Shown one piece after another: positions 1-6,009 of a stretch of 8,646 nucleotides of DNA; position 1 is the stretch's first letter; each line of letters starts with the position of its first letter. Source of the DNA: an uncultured Christensenella sp. (GTDB taxonomy: Bacteria > Bacillota > Clostridia > Christensenellales > UBA1242); the NCBI GenBank assembly GCA_949293915.1, contig CASFFJ010000108.1:1-8646 (forward strand). Reading direction: 5' to 3'. The position numbers and the translations under genes are program-made. The notes under the pieces were generated by a model that saw only the letters and a program-made list of their open reading frames with translations, did not search any database and was not told where the DNA came from.

Positions 1-117
1 GAAACTATCTGGGAAGTTTGCAAACGCATAAAGATATCAATAGATGACTTGAATACGCTCAACCCTAACCTACCAACAAATTTTCAAGGTGGCGAAAAAA
101 TAGTCATCAAACGATAA
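1..117 (+). CDS. LysM-domain protein, 3' end only
   Basis: Reading frame 1 is open from the window edge to a TAA and encodes the last 38 residues of a protein. They match the C-terminal half of a LysM module: an ETIWEVCKR helix, a SIDDLNTLNPNL stretch with the typical Leu-x-x-x-Asn-Pro core, and a closing GGEKIVIKR strand. LysM domains bind N-acetylglucosamine polymers such as peptidoglycan, so the protein is probably exported or spore/wall associated, but its other domains lie outside the window. It is the only + strand gene seen and converges on the repeat-protein gene, with a shared terminator between them. The domain call is fairly sure; the function of the whole protein cannot be given. 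Confidence 0.8.
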   Translation, partial: ETIWEVCKRIKISIDDLNTLNPNLPTNFQGGEKIVIKR

Positions 118-186
118 TCATAAACTAAATAATATATTTATAAAATTTCCAATCCCTAAACTAGTTACAAAAGAAACACGCAAGAT

Positions 187-217
187 AAAAAGAAGCACTT
201 TACGTGCTTCTCTTTTT
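187..217. terminator. Bidirectional intrinsic terminator
   Basis: An 8-bp stem AGAAGCAC/GTGCTTCT (191-198 with 204-211) has a 5-nt loop, with an A-run on its left and CTTTTT on its right. It therefore reads as a Rho-independent terminator on both strands. It serves the LysM gene on + and the repeat-protein gene on -, 50 nt past the stop of the latter. Confidence 0.85.
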
Positions 218-266
218 GTTAACCAATAATATAAACTATGTATTTTTGTTGTTTAGTAAAGTAAGA

Positions 267-1511
267 TTAATTTACAGTCACTTCTTCTTTAAGTTTTGTC
301 CCTTCAACAATATTTAAGTCATCAACAATATCCTTAAAACTATATCGTGATGAGTTTATTGGTCTACCACTTTTTAATAATTTATAACATTTTGACTTAT
401 ATTCTGGTGATTGAATAAATTTGTATAATTTTATTTTATCATCCTGTGTCAATCCTTTCACTTTAGTCATAAACATATAAATAAAATATTCATCTCCGCT
501 TTCTATCAATGCTTTCATTAATTTATGTTTGTCATCTAAGTTTAGCCCTGGCACAGAGCATGCAAATAAGCAGATGTAATTTCCATCTTTAATGCTTATA
601 ATAGCATTCATCAAAGTGCGATAATTGTTTAATGTCAAACCTTTTACTTCAACAGCAAAACTAAATATATGTTCGGCATTATTGGTCTTAATTATTGCTG
701 AGACTAATGAATCTAAGTCTTTTTGTTCCAACCCTTTCACTTTAATAGCAAACGCCTTTATGTTATTGGCATCTTCAGTTTTTATCAAAGCCTTATATAA
801 CTTACGCTTATCATCTAATTTTAAACCATCCACATCGTAAGCGAAAAAGAAGATATAATTTGCATTTTGCGATTTAACAACAACATCCATTAAATCACGC
901 TTGTCTTCTATTCCTAAGCCTTTTACACCACTAGCAAACATATATGCATAAGCCACATCTTCAAGCTTTATCAACGCCCATTTTAAATTACGCTTGTCTT
1001 CTAGAGTCAAGTCTTCCACTCTAGATGCAAAATAATATATATGTTCTGCACTTTTTAAGTTGATTATTGCTTGCATTAATTCTTTCTTATGTTTTGATTC
1101 TAAATTTTTCATATTGTTAGCAAATTCAAATATTGCTTCTGGATTTTTTGATGTTAAGATTTTTGCCTTTATGTTATTAAAATATTTTTTATCTGTTAAA
1201 ATTCTTTCTTGATTATGTACAAAAAACTCTGAAAGTTCAGCACAATCATCATACACTTTCAGTAATAAATTTGCAGGAATTTTCACTTGATATTCTTTTA
1301 CACTTGTTAAAGACTTTAATCCTTTGATTTTTGTTATATGATTTAGTCCGTTTATAACTTCATTAAATTTTTTATCTTCCCAAAGATATTCGAACTCAAC
1401 ATTATGTTGTGTATAGAATTCTAAAGCATCCAAAACACTTTCTGTATTTTGTAATCTTTCTAAACTCCTTCTAACTAAATTTTCATCTTTTATTGTTTTT
1501 TTTGCTTTCAT
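267..1511 (-). CDS. Helical-repeat protein with eight 31-residue repeats, function unknown
   Basis: This 414-aa protein is not recognised as a named family. A charged N-terminal region (about 1-113) is followed by eight tandem repeats of exactly 31 residues (114-361) and a partial ninth. The repeats share a Phe-Ala pair (F at 130, 161, 192, 223, 254, 285 and 316; Phe-Met at 347), a V-K-G-L turn and a D-K-R/K end, as in ALIKTEDANNI..FA..VKGL. The period and Leu/Ile pattern suggest two helices per repeat, stacking into an alpha-solenoid that could bind protein or nucleic acid. The motif resembles repeats I have seen in uncharacterised proteins of gut Bacillota and phages, from memory only. There is no signal peptide or membrane helix, so it is probably cytoplasmic. 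The ATG is supported by AAGGAGA (1517-1523) five bases upstream, and the gene has its own promoter. The C-terminal tail (about 380-414) lacks repeats. Confidence 0.85.
   Translation of the reverse strand: MKAKKTIKDENLVRRSLERLQNTESVLDALEFYTQHNVEFEYLWEDKKFNEVINGLNHITKIKGLKSLTSVKEYQVKIPANLLLKVYDDCAELSEFFVHNQERILTDKKYFNNIKAKILTSKNPEAIFEFANNMKNLESKHKKELMQAIINLKSAEHIYYFASRVEDLTLEDKRNLKWALIKLEDVAYAYMFASGVKGLGIEDKRDLMDVVVKSQNANYIFFFAYDVDGLKLDDKRKLYKALIKTEDANNIKAFAIKVKGLEQKDLDSLVSAIIKTNNAEHIFSFAVEVKGLTLNNYRTLMNAIISIKDGNYICLFACSVPGLNLDDKHKLMKALIESGDEYFIYMFMTKVKGLTQDDKIKLYKFIQSPEYKSKCYKLLKSGRPINSSRYSFKDIVDDLNIVEGTKLKEEVTVN
608..1172 (-). repeat. Degenerate 93-bp tandem coding repeats
   Basis: Codons 114-361 of the repeat-protein gene make up eight units of 93 bp (31 codons) with no indels between units. 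The protein repeats are clearly related but the DNA has diverged, so this is an old duplication series under selection for the fold, not a recent slippage array. Confidence 0.75.
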
Positions 1512-1550
1512 TTTTTTCTCCTTGCTTTTAGATTTTTTCTTTGCCTTTAG

Positions 1551-1578
1551 ATATTACCACAAAAAGAAATTTTTGCAA
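1551..1578 (-). promoter_or_regulatory. Promoter of the repeat-protein gene
   Basis: On the minus strand, TTGCAA (1573-1578) and TAATAT (1551-1556) are 16 bp apart, with a TGG extended -10 element just before TAATAT. The promoter sits between the jag-operon terminator and the gene's ATG, so the gene is its own transcription unit. Each hexamer matches the consensus at four of six positions. Confidence 0.5.
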
Positions 1579-1590
1579 TAGAAAAAAACA

Positions 1591-1620
1591 AAAAAATGCA
1601 GAATAACTGCACTTTTTTTT
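1591..1620 (-). terminator. Terminator of the rpmH-jag operon
   Basis: On the minus strand an A-run and TGCAG, a TTATT loop, and CTGCA followed by TTTTTTGTTTTTTT form an intrinsic terminator about 85 nt past the jag stop. The short 5-bp G/C-containing stem is lengthened by A-T pairs. The + strand version is also followed by eight T, so it may work in both directions. Confidence 0.65.
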
Positions 1621-1695
1621 AAGAAATTTATCAAATATTGTCGATTATGTATTAACCACAATTATAATATTGAATTTTAATGTATATAAAATTGA

Positions 1696-2439
1696 TTATT
1701 TAAAGATTGGTTTAATAACCACATGACGTTTCTCGCCTTCACCTGTTGACTCAGTCGTGACATCTTCACGTTCTTGAAGTGTGGTGTGCACAATGCGCCT
1801 ATCGTACGCATTCATAGGGTCCAAATGAATGTTTCGTTCAATCTTAACCGCCTGATCAGCCACTTTGTTAGCAAGGTCAATGATTGCCTGATTTCTATTC
1901 ATTTTGTATCCATCAATATCAAGATAAATTCGCACCACGCTTTCGCCTTTTGTCTTTAATCCGGAGAGTAAAATTTGTAATGCTTTAATAGTTTCGCCGT
2001 GATAACCAATAAGTTTATTAACATTTTCGCCTTTGATAATGAATGATAGTTCGTTTTTATTTCTCTCAACATCTATACTAGCATTTTCATCTACAAATTT
2101 AACCAGCCCAGACAAAAATTCTTTGCATTTATTTTCAAGTCTTGTTGTGTCAACAATGCGTTTTTTCTTCTCTTGTTTAATTTCTTGTTCGATTGTATTC
2201 TCAATTTCTTCTTGTTGAATGTTATCTTGTTGGTCGTTTTCTTCTTGATTTTGTTCGGTTAATATATCTTCAACTGGCTGTTCAATCTTTTCTCCCCAAG
2301 TTAAAATTACTTTTGCTTTTTTAAACAAGCCACCTTCATCAACAATTTTAACATCTACTTCTTCGCGTTTCATCCCACATTCAAGCAATCCGTTTTGTAT
2401 CGCGATTTCAACCGTTTTTCCTGTTGCTTCAATTTGCAT
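1696..2439 (-). CDS. jag: Jag/KhpB RNA-binding protein (Jag-N, KH, R3H)
   Basis: This 247-aa protein has the full Jag layout. Residues 1-48 form the Jag-N domain, with the conserved EGGLFKKAKV segment. Residues about 50-95 are an acidic, Gln/Glu-rich linker. Next comes a KH domain whose nucleic-acid-binding loop is IGYHGETI (144-151, G-x-x-G type), and a C-terminal R3H domain with R214-x-x-x-H218. In Bacillota, Jag/KhpB is a cytoplasmic RNA chaperone that works with KhpA and affects cell division and envelope homeostasis; it is almost always encoded beside yidC. Here it follows yidC by 9 nt, and its ribosome binding site (GGAG) overlaps the yidC TAG stop, so the two are probably translationally coupled. 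It is the last gene of the operon. The identification is secure. Confidence 0.96.
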   Translation of the reverse strand: MQIEATGKTVEIAIQNGLLECGMKREEVDVKIVDEGGLFKKAKVILTWGEKIEQPVEDILTEQNQEENDQQDNIQQEEIENTIEQEIKQEKKKRIVDTTRLENKCKEFLSGLVKFVDENASIDVERNKNELSFIIKGENVNKLIGYHGETIKALQILLSGLKTKGESVVRIYLDIDGYKMNRNQAIIDLANKVADQAVKIERNIHLDPMNAYDRRIVHTTLQEREDVTTESTGEGEKRHVVIKPIFK

Positions 2440-2448
2440 AATTTACTC

Positions 2449-3507
2449 CTATTTTTTGTAATTTCTACTGTATTCAACTACTTCTACATTTTTCTTCTTT
2501 AATAAAATTGATTCACTATCAGAATTTTTGTTTTTTTTGCGCATAATCAATGTTAAAATTGTAGAGATAATAGCCGACATAATTGAGTTTGTAATAATGT
2601 ACAATGTAAACACAGCGTTACTTGTCATTGCGAATATAAACATTGATATTGGTAATACTGCCATCATAACCTTGTTCATCACATTCAGTTTTTGCCCGCT
2701 TGGTGTAGAGAGTTTAGCACTCAATAATTGTGTTGCAAGTGTCACTAATGCCGCCAAAACAATGAGTATATAATAACCATTAGACTCACCTTCTTCTGTT
2801 TGGATTGTGCCAACTATAGCATTATAACGCTCTTTAGCCAACGACTTTTCTTCTTCAGACAATTTTAAATGCTTTGCATATTTATCAAAGTCTACAAATT
2901 GACTTGTATTTGTGTCCGACTTCCAAACATTTTTAATCCACAACCAACTATTACGCTTTGAAATATCATCATATTTTTCTTTAACTGCGTTGATGCTGTA
3001 ATCATAAACATATTCTGCTTTTTCTTCATCTGTAGTCAGCGCCTTATATTCATCTGTATCCTGCGCGTTTATAGAAGCGCTAACATATGTTTTGTCTAAT
3101 TCGTTGTAACTAGAAAACATATTATCGTTACCCCACGACCTTATCGAACTAAACAAAGTAAAGAAAATTACCAATGTCAACACAAGTGAAATCAACATAG
3201 GCAAACAAATTCCAGCCATATTCACATTATATTTTTTGTATAATTTATTTTGCTCTTGATTTAATTTTTCTCTATTGTTGCCATACTTTGCTTGCAATGC
3301 ATCCATCTCAGGTTTTAACGCGTTATTAACGCGAGCTTGTTTGTTGGATGCAACACGTTGCAAAATATCAAGTGGTGCTAACACCAATTTTAAACAGATA
3401 GTAAAAACAACTATGGCCCAACCATAATTCACTATCCAATCTGCAAAAAAATTGATAATTGTTGTCCACATATTGCCTGACAACATCATACTGTTTAACA
3501 TTTCCAT
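2449..3507 (-). CDS. yidC: YidC/Oxa1/SpoIIIJ membrane protein insertase
   Basis: This 352-aa protein is a membrane insertase that helps Sec-dependent and Sec-independent proteins enter the cytoplasmic membrane. Five hydrophobic segments are visible at about 24-46, 98-121, 244-263, 282-298 and 302-323. Between the first two lies the cytoplasmic hairpin with the family's L-K-P-E-M-x-x-L-Q-x-K-Y signature (64-75). The charged residue of the substrate groove, usually Arg, is Lys40 (TICLKLVLAPL). The N-terminus has no lipoprotein signal or lipobox, unlike B. subtilis SpoIIIJ. The extracellular loop after segment 2 is about 120 residues (123-243), far longer than in B. subtilis, and rich in Asp, Glu and Tyr. 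The ATG lies inside the end of yidD (13-nt overlap) with only a weak GGGA upstream, which suggests translational coupling; Met3 is an alternative start. Confidence 0.96.
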   Translation of the reverse strand: MEMLNSMMLSGNMWTTIINFFADWIVNYGWAIVVFTICLKLVLAPLDILQRVASNKQARVNNALKPEMDALQAKYGNNREKLNQEQNKLYKKYNVNMAGICLPMLISLVLTLVIFFTLFSSIRSWGNDNMFSSYNELDKTYVSASINAQDTDEYKALTTDEEKAEYVYDYSINAVKEKYDDISKRNSWLWIKNVWKSDTNTSQFVDFDKYAKHLKLSEEEKSLAKERYNAIVGTIQTEEGESNGYYILIVLAALVTLATQLLSAKLSTPSGQKLNVMNKVMMAVLPISMFIFAMTSNAVFTLYIITNSIMSAIISTILTLIMRKKNKNSDSESILLKKKNVEVVEYSRNYKK

Positions 3508-3773
3508 TTATAATTTCCCGATAAATTAAGTTTTGTTAGGTCATATCCACCCGTATTTTTAGGATTGCATCTCACAATTCGTTTTACTGCCAAAATTCCA
3601 CCAAACAACCAGCCAAATTCACGAATACTATCATAAGCATACTTGCTACAAGTTGGTTGAAACGGACATTTACTGCTATCTAGTGCATAGCGAATAAATT
3701 TTCTATACAACCAAATTAAAATTAAACATACAAAAGTTAGCGGATAAGTCAAAATGTAATAGATTTTAAACAT
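3495..3773 (-). CDS. yidD: Membrane protein insertion efficiency factor YidD
   Basis: This 92-aa protein has the typical small size of YidD and its signature: one N-terminal hydrophobic helix (about 4-22), then CPFQPTCSKYAYDSIREFG and KRIVRCNPKNTGGYD. The two motif Cys and the R-C-N-P block are all present. YidD binds the inner face of the membrane and assists YidC-dependent insertion. The usual gene order rnpA-yidD-yidC is kept. Its ATG overlaps the rnpA stop by 8 nt (ATGTTTAA) and its 3' end overlaps the yidC start by 13 nt, so all three genes are probably translated in a coupled way. Confidence 0.95.
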   Translation of the reverse strand: MFKIYYILTYPLTFVCLILIWLYRKFIRYALDSSKCPFQPTCSKYAYDSIREFGWLFGGILAVKRIVRCNPKNTGGYDLTKLNLSGNYKWKC

Positions 3774-4113
3774 TTTCTTCTCGCAACAAATTATTTTTTT
3801 TAAGTATTTTTAATAGTTCGTTTTCCACATCAATTGAGTTTTTATCCACTATGCTTGGTTTTGCTGTTATCACATAATTTTTGATGGCAAATTTGTCAAT
3901 ATTTAACCTACAAGCCTCACTAATAATGCGCTTGACTCTGCTACGCACGACGCTATTGCCCACTTGCTTTGAAATAGATATACCAATTTGAGTAAATGGA
4001 TGAATTGCACGCGCATAATGAATTGTAAAATTTTGTGAGTGAATAATTGTACCCTTTTTATAAATAAAATTAAATTCTTTTTTCTTTTTTAATCGATTTA
4101 TTTTCGCTAACAT
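3766..4113 (-). CDS. rnpA: Ribonuclease P protein component
   Basis: This 115-aa basic protein is the normal size for RnpA, the protein partner of the RNase P ribozyme that trims the 5' ends of precursor tRNAs. An N-terminal INRLKKKKEFNFIYKKG block begins the fold and VGNSVVRSRVKRIISEA (51-67) is the RNA-binding signature. The near-universal RNR triplet of this signature reads R57-S58-R59 here, because the central Asn codon has become AGC. The start has a good AAAGGTG site (4118-4124). The gene follows rpmH after a 108-nt gap that may hold its own promoter, and it overlaps yidD. The assignment is secure from sequence and position. Confidence 0.95.
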   Translation of the reverse strand: MLAKINRLKKKKEFNFIYKKGTIIHSQNFTIHYARAIHPFTQIGISISKQVGNSVVRSRVKRIISEACRLNIDKFAIKNYVITAKPSIVDKNSIDVENELLKILKKNNLLREENV

Positions 4114-4163
4114 ATTACACCTTTTAATAGATGAAAATTGCCTTTAAAAAATCTCTTAATGAC

Positions 4164-4192
4164 AACATACCACAATTGTATTGATAAAACAA
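4164..4192 (-). promoter_or_regulatory. Possible internal promoter for rnpA
   Basis: On the minus strand TTGTTT (4187-4192) lies 17 bp before TATGTT (4164-4169), which is preceded by an extended TGG. It sits in the unusually wide rpmH-rnpA gap and could give rnpA-yidD-yidC-jag transcripts independent of rpmH. The -35 is poor, so this is tentative. Confidence 0.35.
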
Positions 4193-4221
4193 CTTTCTCT
4201 ATAATTAGCACAAAATAAAAA

Positions 4222-4359
4222 CTATCTAGTCAATTCTTCTCTGCCTTTGTTTCTGCGATTTTTTAAAACTCTTTTTCCAGACAAGGTCTTCATACGCGCT
4301 CTAAAGCCATGCACTTTTTTTCTTTGTCTTTTTTTAGGTTGATAAGTTCCTTTTTGCAT
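4222..4359 (-). CDS. rpmH: Ribosomal protein L34 (bL34)
   Basis: This 45-aa ORF encodes an almost perfect bL34: GTYQPKKRQRKKVHGFRAR, then MKTLSGKRVLKNRRNKGREE and a closing LTR before TAG. L34 is a very basic protein of the large ribosomal subunit. The N-terminus is Met-Gln-Lys-Gly-Thr rather than the usual Met-Lys-Arg-Thr, one residue longer than the common form. A strong AAGGAG (4366-4371) lies six bases before the ATG. It is the first gene of the operon, under a near-consensus promoter at 4463-4491, and is followed by rnpA as in most bacteria. Identity is certain. Confidence 0.97.
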   Translation of the reverse strand: MQKGTYQPKKRQRKKVHGFRARMKTLSGKRVLKNRRNKGREELTR

Positions 4360-4400
4360 TTTCCTCTCCTTTTAGTGTATTTTAGGCATTGCTTGGGCTG

Positions 4401-4438
4401 GAACTTTCGTTCACAAAATGGGGTTAGCATATTGCTAA
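4401..4438 (-). promoter_or_regulatory. Hairpins in the rpmH 5' leader
   Basis: The predicted 5' leader of rpmH is about 97 nt. It contains TTAGCA/TGCTAA (4424-4429 with 4433-4438) and a GAAC/GTTC stem (4401-4412) that on the transcribed strand closes a GAAA (GNRA-type) tetraloop. It may be a ribosomal-protein leader or simply an mRNA stabiliser; no family is recognised. Confidence 0.35.
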
Positions 4439-4462
4439 AAAGCCAATTTCCTAATCATATCT

Positions 4463-4491
4463 ACATTAGCAAAAAAAAATAAAGTTGTCAA
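4463..4491 (-). promoter_or_regulatory. Promoter of the rpmH operon
   Basis: On the minus strand a perfect TTGACA (4486-4491) is 17 bp from TAATGT (4463-4468), which is preceded by an extended TGC. Transcription should begin near 4456. The -35 lies in the descending arm of the upstream gene's terminator, and the terminator's T-run fills much of the spacer. Confidence 0.8.
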
Positions 4492-4504
4492 GAATAAACA
4501 ACTT
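4472..4504 (-). terminator. Terminator of the 305-aa gene, overlapping the rpmH promoter
   Basis: On the minus strand AAGTTGT and ACAACTT (4498-4504 with 4482-4488) form a 7-bp stem around a 9-nt loop, followed by TATTTTTTTTT. This is an intrinsic terminator 24 nt past the TGA of the 305-aa gene. Its second arm and T-run contain the -35 and spacer of the rpmH promoter. Confidence 0.75.
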
Positions 4505-4527
4505 CATTTTTGATTATTACACAATTC

Positions 4528-5445
4528 TCACTCGTTCGACACGCGCGCAATGTTAACATTTGAATTTAACAAGCCACGCTCTCGCCTTATATCTTGTTTT
4601 ATCATGCGCCCATATTCGCTTAAATCAAGTTGTGATAAGTCGATGTTCTTATTAAAAAGTCGATTGTCGCGAATGTTTTGAAGTGCCGAGCGGATAAAGT
4701 TCACATTGTTTTTGTCCACAAATTCTGGATTGTTTAGTTTAATGTATGTCAACTCATTTAGGATAGTAAACAATTCTGGATTTGCCCTTAAATATCCTTT
4801 TAACGTGCGCCTACCGCTATTGACATATGTCACATTGTCTTTTAGAAAGTCAAAAAAGGTATCTATTTTCATTGTGGCGGTTGATGTGGACTCTGTGCAG
4901 TTTTTCAGCAAACGCAACCACTCACCATTTATGCCGTACGAACCGCCAAACATACGTTTGTCTGAAATTTCTGGCGCAAGTTTGTTTGTTTTTTTCAAAT
5001 TTTCAGCCGCACATGTCTCGAACAATCCGCTAAAAGTATTTAGATATCTCAGCGTAACCATTTCTACGCAAATGCTAGGAACATAATTTTTAAAAAATTC
5101 TTGCACATTCTTAATTATATCCTTGCTGACATTGATGTAAAACGCTGCCTCGCTAAGTTCTCTTACCAAACCTAGCGACTTATATTCACGCGTGTGATTT
5201 CGCTTTTTTAATTCGCTGACAATTATCTTTAAAACTTTATAGAAAATAAAATAGACATGATGCTCGCGCGATTTAGAAAAATAAATATAATTATTTTCAT
5301 TCGGATTGAATATAATCTCGCCCGAATTTGTGACAATTACGCGCTTGGCTGGCAGTGGCATGCCAACACCAGCGCTGCTTGTTAAGCGCGCTTGCACTCT
5401 ATGCATCTCAGCAAATGTGTCATTGTTTTCTTCTTTTCCAATCAT
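4528..5445 (-). CDS. Hypothetical protein, 305 aa, unrecognised
   Basis: I do not recognise this protein. It is 305 residues, soluble in appearance, mostly helical and basic toward the C-terminus (around KQDIRRERG, 284-291). It starts with a polar segment, then a short beta-like stretch (RVIVTNSGEIIF, 35-46). A hydrophobic, aromatic helix follows (about 63-79) that looks amphipathic, not clearly transmembrane. A Gly-rich turn (MFGGSYGINGEW, 165-176) and three Cys (126, 145, 183) are the other landmarks; no catalytic motif is evident. It lies just upstream of rpmH, where many Bacillota carry the divergent dnaA/oriC region. It uses TGA as its stop. A very strong promoter puts the -10 only 6 bp before the ATG, and no ribosome binding site is visible, so its mRNA is probably leaderless. 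Met14 is a possible later start, also without a good site. Confidence 0.8.
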   Translation of the reverse strand: MIGKEENNDTFAEMHRVQARLTSSAGVGMPLPAKRVIVTNSGEIIFNPNENNYIYFSKSREHHVYFIFYKVLKIIVSELKKRNHTREYKSLGLVRELSEAAFYINVSKDIIKNVQEFFKNYVPSICVEMVTLRYLNTFSGLFETCAAENLKKTNKLAPEISDKRMFGGSYGINGEWLRLLKNCTESTSTATMKIDTFFDFLKDNVTYVNSGRRTLKGYLRANPELFTILNELTYIKLNNPEFVDKNNVNFIRSALQNIRDNRLFNKNIDLSQLDLSEYGRMIKQDIRRERGLLNSNVNIARVSNE

Positions 5446-5451
5446 GCCATA

Positions 5452-5479
5452 ATTATAGCATAAATTAGCAAAATGTAAA
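5452..5479 (-). promoter_or_regulatory. Strong promoter giving a probable leaderless mRNA
   Basis: On the minus strand TTTACA (5474-5479) is 16 bp from a perfect TATAAT (5452-5457), with TGC forming an extended -10. Only six bases separate the -10 from the ATG, so a normal start point about 7 nt downstream falls on or beside the A of ATG. Confidence 0.75.
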
Positions 5480-5636
5480 GAGGCATATTAAAAAAACTTT
5501 TGCCACTAATATACCCCCAATAAAAATTGTTTTAAGCATCTTACTTACATATTTGCATAATGAACAATAATATTTTGTTTTGTGTGCGAATATTGTTTTT
5601 TCTTAAAATCTAAAAGAATTTTTGAAAATGAATTAT

Positions 5637-5674
5637 AAAAAATAACGACCATAGATTTATACCCGATGTTCGTT
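5637..5674 (-). terminator. Terminator after tRNA-Leu
   Basis: On the minus strand, 12 nt past the CCA end, AACGA-CAT pairs with ATG-TCGTT (5644-5674, one internal mismatch, 13-nt loop) and is followed by ATTTTTTAT. This is a plausible intrinsic terminator for the tRNA-Leu transcript. Confidence 0.55.
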
Positions 5675-5685
5675 TTATTTTTGAC

Positions 5686-5771
5686 TGGTGCGGATAACAG
5701 GACTTGAACCTGCAAGGGATTGCTCCCACTAGAACCTGAATCTAGCGCGTCTGCCATTTCGCCATATCCGC
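5686..5771 (-). tRNA. tRNA-Leu (anticodon CAG), CCA encoded
   Basis: The minus strand folds as a class II tRNA. The 7-bp acceptor stem is GCGGATA/TATCCGC, followed by discriminator A and an encoded CCA (5686-5688). The D-stem is GCG/CGC. The anticodon stem CTAGA/TCTAG closes the loop TTCAGGT, giving anticodon CAG, which reads CTG. A long variable arm GGGA-GCAA-TCCC is typical of tRNA-Leu, and the T-arm carries TTCAAGT. A short ORF reading through this strand (to 5545) is only a shadow of the tRNA. A promoter at 6027-6055 probably drives it through a long structured leader. Confidence 0.95.
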
Positions 5772-5824
5772 ATGTCGGAGCAAATCGCCCGTTTGTTAAA
5801 TTGCCGCGCTTTGCTTGGCAATTA

Positions 5825-5881
5825 TTAACCTTTTGGGCGTTTGTTCCTCTCTATGATGGGGGACACCAGTTTCCCCCTCAT
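5825..5881 (-). CDS. Possible 18-aa small ORF in the tRNA-Leu leader
   Basis: ATG to TAA encodes 18 residues beginning MRGKLVSPII and ending KRPKG, basic overall. An AGGGGGAG sequence ends two bases before the ATG, which could act as a ribosome binding site though the spacing is short. The start lies in the arm of hairpin B, so folding would hide it. It could be a leader peptide or chance. Confidence 0.25.
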   Translation of the reverse strand: MRGKLVSPIIERNKRPKG

Positions 5882-5946
5882 TACTCCCCCTTTATAGTCA
5901 AATCAGCCCGCTCTTTCTAAACAACTTTGGCTTTTAACTAACTCTT

Positions 5947-6009
5947 TTATGTGGATAGATTGTATGCAAGGCGGTATATTAAAGTGTTTGGCTTCTTATT
6001 CTTTTCCAT
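5947..6009 (-). CDS. Possible 20-aa leader peptide before tRNA-Leu
   Basis: ATG to TAA encodes 20 residues beginning MEKNKKPNTL and ending RLAYNLST, with three Leu codons (TTA, CTT, CTA). The ATG is about 11 nt from the predicted transcription start, with only GGA as a weak ribosome binding site. A Leu-containing leader before tRNA-Leu is suggestive of attenuation but may be coincidence. Confidence 0.25.
   Translation of the reverse strand: MEKNKKPNTLIYRLAYNLST

Noticed and set aside
608..1172. CRISPR-like array in the repeat gene
   Set aside because: The 93-bp units are coding, lie in one open frame and have diverged; there are no identical direct repeats with unique spacers.
4706..5086. 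126-aa plus-strand ORF
   Set aside because: It is antisense within the 305-aa gene, has no ribosome binding site, and the minus frame is longer with a strong promoter.
5545..5757. 70-aa minus-strand ORF
   Set aside because: Its first third is tRNA-Leu sequence and the rest is the terminator and A/T-rich spacer; no ribosome binding site.
5720..5920. 66-aa plus-strand ORF over tRNA-Leu and the leader
   Set aside because: It is antisense to the tRNA and the structured leader, with no ribosome binding site or promoter on that strand.
5949..5957. DnaA-box-like CTATCCACA near the tRNA-Leu leader
   Set aside because: It is a single one-mismatch site. Other near matches (for example at about 3462 and 4710) are scattered in coding sequence, so there is no oriC-type cluster.
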